NCBI RefSeq assembly: GCF_002285795.1
Contig: NZ_CP022961.1
Coordinates: forward strand, 4,158,001 to 4,222,000
Length of the DNA: 64,000 nt
Direction: 5' to 3'
Source: Plantactinospora sp. KBS50
GTDB taxonomy: Bacteria > Actinomycetota > Actinomycetes > Mycobacteriales > Micromonosporaceae
The position numbers and the translations under genes are program-made. Of this stretch, positions 54,842 to 61,648 are shown one piece after another; position 1 is the first letter of the stretch, and each line of letters starts with the position of its first letter. Below the pieces are notes generated by a model, which was not told the DNA's origin, did not search any database, and saw only the letters and a program-made list of their open reading frames with translations.

Positions 54842-56023
54842 ATGCAGGCAGCCCTGTACTTCCCGTTCATCAACGTCCCGTCTACGGCATGGTGGACCCG
54901 AACTCTTCTCTACTGGGATCGCGTCGGAACCATTGTTCCTAGATCATATTGGGACGATCCTGACCGGCTTGGCGAATATACGCTGGAGCTTATTCGCAAA
55001 GACCTGGTGGACCAATTCCGCCCCGAGTGGGCCGGCCGCTCCCTCGGAAAGAACTTTGCGCGCTTTCTGCATCGTTTGAGCGACGAGGAGGTAGACGACC
55101 GCCGTCGACGTCTTCATAACGGTCAAGTAGCTTTCGTTCATCGCGATAAGTGGCTGATGTATGATTCGGGCTTGCAAATGGTGCAACAAATGGGCCTTGC
55201 GTTGCACGGCAATCGTTTTGCACACAACCAACGTCATGATTGGGTGGCGCTCGAGCAGCGTACAGCCAACGAGTTCATGGCTGCACTCGCTTTGGCGCTG
55301 TGTCAAACTGCTAACGGGGCTGATGGCGAACCTTATGACGACTTGTTGCCGCCGGGAACCTGGGTCCCAACAACTGACATGCTAGAGGCGATTCAGGTCA
55401 TCCTGGCCGGGCTTGAGCCAGCTCCAGCGCCAGGCAATGATCGAAAGATGAATCTTCGCGTCAGAGGGGAAATCGCTGCTGCGGAGGTCCGGACAGACCT
55501 ACTAAGTGACCTATTGCCGGTGCCGACTACGCCACTCGCTGTCGACCAGGTGGTTGCATTTCGGAGAAAGCACGGCGATCTCCTGCCGAATTTGCGTCGC
55601 CATTTAGAGGCGAAAATCGACGAGGCGCTCGCCATTGAAGATGAAGTCCTACGATTTCGCCTGCTTGATCGCATTAGGGACGAACTCGAAGATCAGATTA
55701 GCGAAGCGGAGACGTACCTGCGCGAGCTTCCACTGAAGTCGGTATCCCGGTCATCACTTCTCAAAGTCCTGAAGTTCGTGCCATTCTTGAAAGACCCGAT
55801 CGAAGCGGGTCAAGATACTTTAGAGAGCTTAAGGACCAATCCAAGCTTCGAAACGGAGCCTTTGGCGTATCTTGCTTTTGCTCGTAATGCATTTGCGACC
55901 GCCCGGCGCTTCACGCCACGTCAGAGTGGCGACCTTTCCCTGATTGAGGTGATCTCAGCAGGGATCCAGGGTACGGTTCGGGATGACACGGGCGTAGCGT
56001 CCATAGCGGACAGCATGGGATAA
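54842..56023 (+). CDS. DUF6236-like protein, 3' end altered by an IS5 element
   Basis: A 393-residue protein opening ALYFPFINVPSTAWWTRTLLYW, which resembles the DUF6236 family (a conserved start followed by a long helical body). ATG 54842 follows AGGTGGCGGG. A charged helical stretch (about residues 250-290) may form a coiled coil. Codons are much more A/T-rich than in the flanking genes. From about 55949 the coding sequence enters what looks like the left terminal repeat of the downstream IS5 element, so the last 24 or so residues are probably element-encoded and the native C-terminus is lost. Function unknown; no nuclease, ATPase or membrane motif was recognised. Confidence 0.6.
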   Translation: MQAALYFPFINVPSTAWWTRTLLYWDRVGTIVPRSYWDDPDRLGEYTLELIRKDLVDQFRPEWAGRSLGKNFARFLHRLSDEEVDDRRRRLHNGQVAFVHRDKWLMYDSGLQMVQQMGLALHGNRFAHNQRHDWVALEQRTANEFMAALALALCQTANGADGEPYDDLLPPGTWVPTTDMLEAIQVILAGLEPAPAPGNDRKMNLRVRGEIAAAEVRTDLLSDLLPVPTTPLAVDQVVAFRRKHGDLLPNLRRHLEAKIDEALAIEDEVLRFRLLDRIRDELEDQISEAETYLRELPLKSVSRSSLLKVLKFVPFLKDPIEAGQDTLESLRTNPSFETEPLAYLAFARNAFATARRFTPRQSGDLSLIEVISAGIQGTVRDDTGVASIADSMG

Positions 56024-56933
56024 GGACGTGGAGCCATCGGTAGACAGGTTCTTGCGACGGAATCGGTCTCCGAGAGGGCTCCACGTGATCACCTATTCTG
56101 CCAGGCTCGACGTACCCAGGGAACTCGTGCGACACGTGGCGCGTCTGCTTCGCGCGGAGCGTCGGGCGGTGGGAACCCGCCGCCGTACCAGGGCGTTGAC
56201 CTGCTTCTACCAGGCACTTCTGGTGTTGGTGTGGTTCCGCAAGGGCGAGGACAAGACCATCCTTGGTGCCGGCTTCGGGGTATCGAGGGCAACCGCTTAC
56301 CGGTACGTCGCCGAGGCCGTACGCGTCCTCGCGGCGCAGACACCGACCCTGCGTGACGCCCTCACCCGGGCCGCCGCCGACGGCTGGTCACACGTGATCC
56401 TGGACGGGAAACTCTTCGACACCGATCGGCTCGCCGAGACCACCACCAGCGTCAAGGGCGACACCATCGACGCCTGGTACTCCGGGAAACACCGCGACTT
56501 CGGCGCGAACATCCAAGCGATCATGCGCCCGGACGGGCTACCCATCTGGACCTCGGACGCGATGCCCGGACACCTACACGACCTGACCTGCGCCCAACAG
56601 GTGGACGTCACCGGCGCGCTCTACTGGGCCGCTTCGGCGCTGCATCTACCGACCCTGGCCGACTCCGGCTACGAAGGCGCTGGCCAGGGCATCCACACCC
56701 CGTACAAGCAACCCGCCGACGGCCACCGCCTCGCGGTCGACAACCGCACCTACAACGCCGCCCTTCGATCAATGCGGTGCCTCGGAGAACGCGGCTTCGC
56801 CATCCTCACCGGCCGCTGGCGCACGCTCCGCCACACCACCACCAGCCCACGAAGCCTCGGCGACATCGTCCGCGCCGCCCTCCACCTCACCCACTTCGAA
56901 TACCGATACCTACCGGATTCTTGTTGAGATCAC
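55949..56933 (+). mobile_element. IS5-family insertion sequence (about 985 bp)
   Basis: Candidate terminal inverted repeats are GTGATCTCAGCAGGGATCC at 55949-55967 and its near complement at 56915-56933 (GTGATCTCAACAAGAATCC on the minus strand); 15 of 19 positions match. The transposase stop codon lies inside the right repeat, as in other compact IS5 elements. No target duplication could be fixed with certainty. Confidence 0.6.
56085..56927 (+). CDS. IS5-family transposase (DDE_Tnp_4 type)
   Basis: A 280-residue transposase. The GTG start at 56085 is chosen because GAGAGGG lies 6 nt upstream and the protein then begins ITYSARLDVP, as in relatives; an ATG at 56028 would add 19 atypical residues. 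A helix-turn-helix (GFGVSRATAYRYV) precedes a DDE core with Asp in VILDGKLFDTDR, Asp in LADSGYEGAG and Glu in GERGFAIL. The frame is intact. Confidence 0.85.
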   Translation: MITYSARLDVPRELVRHVARLLRAERRAVGTRRRTRALTCFYQALLVLVWFRKGEDKTILGAGFGVSRATAYRYVAEAVRVLAAQTPTLRDALTRAAADGWSHVILDGKLFDTDRLAETTTSVKGDTIDAWYSGKHRDFGANIQAIMRPDGLPIWTSDAMPGHLHDLTCAQQVDVTGALYWAASALHLPTLADSGYEGAGQGIHTPYKQPADGHRLAVDNRTYNAALRSMRCLGERGFAILTGRWRTLRHTTTSPRSLGDIVRAALHLTHFEYRYLPDSC

Positions 56934-57162
56934 GTCATTGAAGCAATATCGGATATGCCTTCTCGGTAGGAGAAGGCCGCGTTCGTACGACACGCCTGCA
57001 TGCACTCACATCGGCAGATCCGCATGTCGAGGGAACGGCTGGGCTCAGCAACACCCGTCACGCGACATCACCGACTTGGGCCGCCGCCAGCGGGGGATCG
57101 GCAGGCCGTGGCAGCGGCACCACGGGAACGGTAGAAACGACGCAGCACCGGTGAGGAGGCGG

Positions 57163-57993
57163 ATGGTGATCGACCGGATCGGGCTGGCGGCGTTCCTGCG
57201 GCGCCGCCGGGAGTCGCTGCAACCCGAGGACGTCGGCCTGCCGCGCGGACCCCGCCGCAGGACCAACGGGCTGCGACGGGAGGAGGTGGCCGCGCTGTGC
57301 CACATGTCGACCGACTACTACGCCCGACTTGAGCGGGCGCGCGGTCCCCAGCCGTCCGAGCAGATGATCGCGTCCATCGCCCAGGGCCTGCACCTGTCGC
57401 TGCACGAGCGCGACCATCTGTTCCGGCTCGCCGGCCACCACCCGCCGGCGCGCGGGACGCTCAGCGAGCACATCAGCCCCGGCCTGCTGCGGATCCTCGA
57501 CCGCCTCAGCGACACACCGGCCGAGATCGTCACCGAACTCGGCGAGACGCTGCGCCAGAGTCCGTTGGGCGTCGCGCTCACCGGCGACACGACACGGTAC
57601 GCCGGGCCGGCCCGCAGCATCGGGTACCGGTGGTTCACCGATCCCGCCGCCCGGAGCCGCTACGGCGTGCAGGACCACCCGTTTCTGTCGCGGCTCTACG
57701 CCTCGGGCCTGCGCGAGACCGTCACCCTGCGCGGACCGGACTCGCGAGCCGCGCAGATCCGCGACCTTCTGCTCGACCAGAGCGAGGAGTTCCGCACCGT
57801 GTGGGACCGGCACGAGGTCGGCATCCGTCCCACCGAGGTCAAGCGCTTCGTCCACCCCGAGGTCGGCGGCCTGGCATTGAACTGCCAGGTGCTGCTCGAC
57901 CCGGACCAGTCGCACCGCCTGCTCGTCTACACCGCGCCGGCCGGCAGTGAGAGCTACGACAAGCTGCAACTGCTTTCGGTGATCGGCGCGTAG
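57163..57993 (+). CDS. XRE-family regulator with MmyB-like ligand-binding domain
   Basis: A 276-residue regulator. The N-terminal helix-turn-helix (about residues 30-75, LRREEVAALCHMSTDYYARL) is followed by the MmyB-like PAS-type domain typical of actinobacterial XRE regulators, with YRWFTDPAARSRY and a long EFRTVWDRHEV segment. GAGGAGG at 57153-57159 lies only 3 nt before ATG 57163 and 6 nt before GTG 57166, so GTG may be the true start. Members often repress a neighbouring dehydrogenase or P450 gene. It faces the ferredoxin-P450 pair, which ends tail-to-tail with it. Confidence 0.85.
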   Translation: MVIDRIGLAAFLRRRRESLQPEDVGLPRGPRRRTNGLRREEVAALCHMSTDYYARLERARGPQPSEQMIASIAQGLHLSLHERDHLFRLAGHHPPARGTLSEHISPGLLRILDRLSDTPAEIVTELGETLRQSPLGVALTGDTTRYAGPARSIGYRWFTDPAARSRYGVQDHPFLSRLYASGLRETVTLRGPDSRAAQIRDLLLDQSEEFRTVWDRHEVGIRPTEVKRFVHPEVGGLALNCQVLLDPDQSHRLLVYTAPAGSESYDKLQLLSVIGA

Positions 57994-58104
57994 CGCCGCA
58001 CCGGATCCGGTCGCGTCGCTGACGGCGTACCCGCAAATCCGGTCCGGACCCGACGACCGCGTGCCCCGGCCGTGCGGGGCCGGGGGCACGCGTGGGGGTG
58101 CGGG

Positions 58105-58299
58105 TCAGTCGTCGGCGAGGGTGAGCGCCTGCGCCGGGCAGAGCAGCACGGCCTGCGCCGCCCCGGCCGGATCGTCGTCGGACCGCTCGCTGAGCAGCAG
58201 TACGCGGCCGTCGTCCTCGTCCTGGTCGAAGATGGTGTCGGCGGACAGCACGCACTGCCCCGCGCCGATACAGGCCTCACGGTCCGCGATGATCCTCAT
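58105..58299 (-). CDS. Small 3Fe-4S type ferredoxin, P450 partner
   Basis: A 64-residue ferredoxin, beginning MRIIADREACIGAGQC. Cys10 and Cys16 (C-x5-C) plus the Cys-Pro near residue 53 form the single-cluster pattern of actinobacterial P450 ferredoxins. It starts 13 nt after the P450 stop, on the same strand, so the two are almost certainly co-transcribed. It would pass electrons from a reductase encoded elsewhere to the P450. Confidence 0.9.
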   Translation of the reverse strand: MRIIADREACIGAGQCVLSADTIFDQDEDDGRVLLLSERSDDDPAGAAQAVLLCPAQALTLADD

Positions 58300-58312
58300 G
58301 TCCGGCGCCGTC

Positions 58313-59539
58313 CTACCAGGACACCGGCATCTCGGCGAGGCCGTAGATGCTGGCCTCGTCCTTGAGCGGCAGCTCCGACACCGGCACCGCCAGCCGCAGC
58401 GTGGGCACCCGCGCGAAGAGCGTCCGGTAGACGATCTCCAGTTCCAGGCGGGCCAGGTTCTGGCCGAGGCACTGGTGGATGCCGTAGCCGAACGCCACGT
58501 GCGACTTGGCACCCCGGTCGATGTCGAAGTTGTCCGGGTGCGGGTAGTAGCCGGGATCCCGGTTCGCGCCGCTGAGCAGGGCGATGATGCCGTCGCCCTT
58601 GCGTATGGTGACGCCGCCGATCTCGATGTCCTCGACCGCGACCCGGGAGCCGCCGGAGACGTCCACGATGCTCAGGTACCGCAGCAGTTCGTCCACGGCG
58701 CGGGTGGCGAGCGTGCCGTCGTCGGTGAGCTTGGCCAACTGGTCCGGGTTCTCGATGAAGGAGAGCGTGCCCAGCGAGATCATGTTGGCGGTGGTCTCGA
58801 AGCCCGCCATCAGCAGCAGCATCGACAGGCCCACCAGATGCTCGTGCGCGTAGTTGCCGGCCTCGCGGTACTTGGTGATCAACCGGCCGATCAGGTCCTC
58901 GTCGCTCGGCGCGGCCTCCTTCTCGGTGACCAGCTTGTCCATGTACATCAGCAGGCCGGCGCCGGCCTGCATCCGCTCCAACTGGGTGGACTTGCGGTTG
59001 AACGCGACGAGGGTGCGGTCCTGGAAGAACCCGTGGTCGGCGTAGGGGACGCCGAGCAGGTCGCAGATGACCAGCGACGGCACCGGCAGGGACAGCGCGG
59101 TCACCAGGTCGGTCGGCGGCTCCTGCTTGAGCAGGTTGTCGATGCACTCGTCGACGATCGCCTGGATGCGGGGCCGCATGGCGGCGAGCTTCTTGACGGT
59201 GAACTCGTTGATCAGCATCCGCCGGTGCACGGTGTGCTCCGGCGGGTCGAGCCCGACCAGGGAGCGGCTGACCAGCGAAATGGCACCCATCGCCTGCCCG
59301 TCCATCTCGACCAGGTGCGGATAGGCCGGATCGAGACGGTTCACGCTGACCCGGGAATCGGCGAGGATCTGCCGCAGGTAATCGTGGCCCAGAATCAGCC
59401 AGGCGGTCCTGCCGGTCGGCAGTGTCACCTTCGAAATCGGTTGCTCGGCCGCGATTTCCGCGTACCCGGGGGGCGGATCGACCGGGCAGGTCCGAGGCAT
59501 CGGGAAGGCAGGCGGCGGTGCCGTGGCAACATCGTCCAT
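58313..59539 (-). CDS. Cytochrome P450 (CYP105/CYP107-like)
   Basis: A 408-residue soluble bacterial P450. The I-helix oxygen motif AGFETT is near residue 247, the ExxR motif is in ELLRY (about 286) and the heme loop FGYGIHQCLGQNLAR has its Cys near 357. ATG 59539 is preferred to the in-frame TTG at 59551; neither has a strong ribosome site. It forms an operon with the ferredoxin. Such enzymes hydroxylate or epoxidise polyketides and other secondary metabolites. Because the visible PKS modules leave no free hydroxyls, a late oxidation by this P450 is an attractive but unproven role. Confidence 0.92.
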   Translation of the reverse strand: MDDVATAPPPAFPMPRTCPVDPPPGYAEIAAEQPISKVTLPTGRTAWLILGHDYLRQILADSRVSVNRLDPAYPHLVEMDGQAMGAISLVSRSLVGLDPPEHTVHRRMLINEFTVKKLAAMRPRIQAIVDECIDNLLKQEPPTDLVTALSLPVPSLVICDLLGVPYADHGFFQDRTLVAFNRKSTQLERMQAGAGLLMYMDKLVTEKEAAPSDEDLIGRLITKYREAGNYAHEHLVGLSMLLLMAGFETTANMISLGTLSFIENPDQLAKLTDDGTLATRAVDELLRYLSIVDVSGGSRVAVEDIEIGGVTIRKGDGIIALLSGANRDPGYYPHPDNFDIDRGAKSHVAFGYGIHQCLGQNLARLELEIVYRTLFARVPTLRLAVPVSELPLKDEASIYGLAEMPVSW

Positions 59540-59575
59540 TGCGATTACCAATCGTCGATCAGGTGGCCGAAACCG

Positions 59576-59603
59576 ATCGTATTGGTGCCACGAAGAGGCT
59601 CAA
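59576..59603 (-). promoter_or_regulatory. Candidate promoter of the P450-ferredoxin operon
   Basis: On the minus strand TTGAGC (59603-59598) and TACGAT (59581-59576) are separated by 16 bp. They are placed to start an RNA about 30 nt before the P450 ATG. The match to the vegetative consensus is moderate. Confidence 0.4.
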
Positions 59604-59620
59604 CACCCCTAACCTGCCCC

Positions 59621-59938
59621 CTATGCGGGCCGGTTCCAGGGGTCGGCCCGCCCGGCGTCCCCGCCGGTCCGCAACGCGGCGCTCAGCCGCAGCCAGGCGC
59701 GGTGCTCGGCCGGGGTTAGCGGCCGCTCGGGCAGGTCACGTTCGGCCGGGTTCCCGCTGAGCGGGCCGAACCGGCCGGACCGTTCGCCGCGCAGGCGCAG
59801 CAGCAGTTCGACGCGGACGACGAGACCGGCCGCCAGCCGGGCCCCGCCGGTCCGCAGCCGACCCGGGATCCGGGCGCGGCGCAGCGCGGACCGGCCGGCC
59901 CGCAGCGGGCACAGAGCACGAAAGCGATTGTCCAGCAT
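59621..59938 (-). CDS. Small basic protein, possibly DUF6059-like
   Basis: A 105-residue frame with ATG 59938 and GGGAAAG upstream. It is Arg/Leu-rich, with a central hydrophobic stretch (ARLAAGLVVRVELLLRL) and a C-terminal LTPAEHRAWLRLSAAL that recalls DUF6059 peptides found beside LuxR-type regulators and P450s in biosynthetic clusters. It lies upstream of the P450 on the same strand and diverges from the DUF5988 gene. The family match is tentative and the function unknown. Confidence 0.45.
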   Translation of the reverse strand: MLDNRFRALCPLRAGRSALRRARIPGRLRTGGARLAAGLVVRVELLLRLRGERSGRFGPLSGNPAERDLPERPLTPAEHRAWLRLSAALRTGGDAGRADPWNRPA

Positions 59939-60003
59939 CCGTCTTTCCCGTCACTAATACGACGCTTTGGTGAAACGCCGTACGCCGAACGATTTCCTAA
60001 GGG

Positions 60004-60033
60004 TTGACAGTCATTTCCGGGCCGCCCTAGCGT
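60004..60033 (+). promoter_or_regulatory. Candidate promoter of the DUF5988 gene
   Basis: TTGACA (60004-60009) and TAGCGT (60028-60033) are separated by 18 bp, a good vegetative-type pair. An RNA starting near 60040 would have a leader of about 38 nt ending in the ribosome site of the gene. Confidence 0.6.
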
Positions 60034-60077
60034 GAGAAGTGACACGAATCGGCGCGACACCGTGGAGGCGTCGGATT

Positions 60078-60287
60078 ATGATCGATATCCGCTACGAGGA
60101 ATGCCGCCTGGAAGGCGGTCCCGGTCACCTTCCCGAGGACCTACGAAATCCGCAGGTACTCATGGTGGACAACAAGGTGAAAGTGATGTTCCACGGCACG
60201 TGGGAACACTTCGAGCGGATGGACGAATTCACCGAGAACGGGGTGCCGATCTTCCGTTGGACCATGCGGACGAGAACCGCGGAGTGA
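60078..60287 (+). CDS. DUF5988 family small protein
   Basis: A 69-residue protein with the family features LEGGPGHLPEDLR near the start, HGTWEHFERM in the middle and VPIFRWTMRTRTAE at the end. ATG 60078 follows GGAGG (60064-60068) by 9 nt. Homologues are frequent beside actinobacterial biosynthetic and LuxR-type regulatory genes, but no activity is established. No signal peptide or cysteines are visible. It has its own promoter-like sequence. Confidence 0.75.
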   Translation: MIDIRYEECRLEGGPGHLPEDLRNPQVLMVDNKVKVMFHGTWEHFERMDEFTENGVPIFRWTMRTRTAE

Positions 60288-60315
60288 ACGCCGCCGCCCG
60301 GACCGCCAAGCGCCG

Positions 60316-60398
60316 GCGGCTCGACCCCTGCGGCTGAACCCGACGGCTCAACCCAGGCGGCTCAACCCCTGCGGCCCAACCCTGCGACTCAGCCCTGG
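60316..60398 (+). repeat. Degenerate tandem repeats between DUF5988 and the dehydratase
   Basis: About six imperfect 13-15-bp units built on GCGGCTCAACCC(CT) lie end to end. The last overlaps the final codons and stop of the dehydratase gene on the other strand. The core resembles the 17-bp units after PKS C (AACCCAGCGCCGG). Confidence 0.7.
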
Positions 60399-61375
60399 TG
60401 GGCGGCCAGCAGTCGGGCGACCACGCCGGTGTCGACGTTCCCGCCGCTGAGCAGGACGCCGATGTCCCGGCACCGGTCACCGAGGCGGGACGCCAGCCCC
60501 AGCGCCGCGGCCAGCGCGGTGGCCGCGGCCGGCTCGATCAGCAGGCGGGCCTGCATCAGCGTCACGCACAGCGCGTTCGCGATGTCCGCCTCCGGCACCG
60601 TGACGACGTCCGCGACCCGACCCCGGGCCAGCGCGAACGGCAGTTGACCGATGCGGTCCGGGCGCAGGCCGTCCGCGATCGTCGGCCGGCTCCGCACGGT
60701 GACCGGATGTCCGGCCCGCAGCGCCTCGGTCAGGGCCGGCACGGCCGCCGGCTCGGCCGCGACCACCAGGACGTCCTCGCCGTCGGTGGCCAGACACCCG
60801 CCGGCGACCGCGCTGCCGCCGCCGACCGGCAGCACGATCGCGTCCAGCCGGCCGCCGGCGGCGCGTACCTGCGCCAGCATCTCCGCCGTGGCGCTGCCCT
60901 GGCCCGCGACGACGTCGGGATCCTCGTACGGGTCGACGACGTCCAGTCCGCGGGTACGCCGCACCTGGCTCAGCACCGTGCGACGCTCGGCGAGCGTGGT
61001 GCCGGCCAGCAGCACCTCGGCGCCGGTCGAGCGGATCTGCCGCAGCTTGCCCGGGGCGATGTCGGTCGGCAGCACGACCGTCGCCGGCACGCCCATCTCC
61101 CGCGCGGCGCGGGCGACCGCGATCGCATGGTTGCCGGTGCTCTGCGCGAGCACCCCGGCGGTGCCGGCGTCGGCGAGCCGCCCGACCGCGAGGAGCGCCC
61201 CGCGCATCTTGAACGAGCCGCCGATCTGCAGGCACTCGGCCTTGAGCCACAGCCGGGCACCGGCCAGTCGGTCCAGTTCGTCGTTGCGCACGACCGGGGT
61301 GGTCACGACCCGGGCGGCCAGCCGCCGTACCGCGTCGCGGACGCCGTCGGGCGTCGGTGTCTGGGCGGCCGTCAT
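60389..61375 (-). CDS. PLP-dependent threonine/serine dehydratase-like enzyme
   Basis: A 328-residue fold-type II PLP enzyme. Lys56 in GGSFKMRGA binds the cofactor, the phosphate loop is PVGGGSAVAG, and LSGGNVD lies near the end. The family deaminates threonine or serine (or racemises serine). The short length, without an ACT regulatory domain, points to a catabolic or secondary-metabolite type rather than biosynthetic IlvA. ATG 61375 is chosen; an upstream GTG at 61411 would add 12 residues and neither has a good ribosome site. It could supply 2-oxobutyrate toward polyketide precursors, which is inference. Confidence 0.85.
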   Translation of the reverse strand: MTAAQTPTPDGVRDAVRRLAARVVTTPVVRNDELDRLAGARLWLKAECLQIGGSFKMRGALLAVGRLADAGTAGVLAQSTGNHAIAVARAAREMGVPATVVLPTDIAPGKLRQIRSTGAEVLLAGTTLAERRTVLSQVRRTRGLDVVDPYEDPDVVAGQGSATAEMLAQVRAAGGRLDAIVLPVGGGSAVAGGCLATDGEDVLVVAAEPAAVPALTEALRAGHPVTVRSRPTIADGLRPDRIGQLPFALARGRVADVVTVPEADIANALCVTLMQARLLIEPAAATALAAALGLASRLGDRCRDIGVLLSGGNVDTGVVARLLAAHQG

Positions 61376-61497
61376 GACGGCCGCGCCGCGCGGTTCTGTC
61401 CCTGTCACCACCGCAGCGTCGGCGTTACGGCCAACGTATCGCTAAAGCTGCCCTTCAGCCGCGTGAGTGATCGACCCCTATGCGCGCCAGGGCCGGG

Positions 61498-61526
61498 TTG
61501 TGACCGGGTCTACTGGGGATTACCTT
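61498..61526 (+). promoter_or_regulatory. Candidate promoter of the LAL regulator
   Basis: TTGTGA (61498-61503) and TACCTT (61521-61526) are separated by 17 bp in the divergent gap between the dehydratase and the regulator. It would give a leader of about 115 nt. The match is moderate. Confidence 0.35.
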
Positions 61527-61648
61527 AATCTCGGCGTTCTGGTGGTTGCCCGGGTTCACCATTTTCTGAACCGATCGTCCGTTCATGCGGTCGGTCCCCG
61601 CCGCCGAGCCATTCGAGACCCCGGGACGTGAGGTAAGGGGACCGACGG

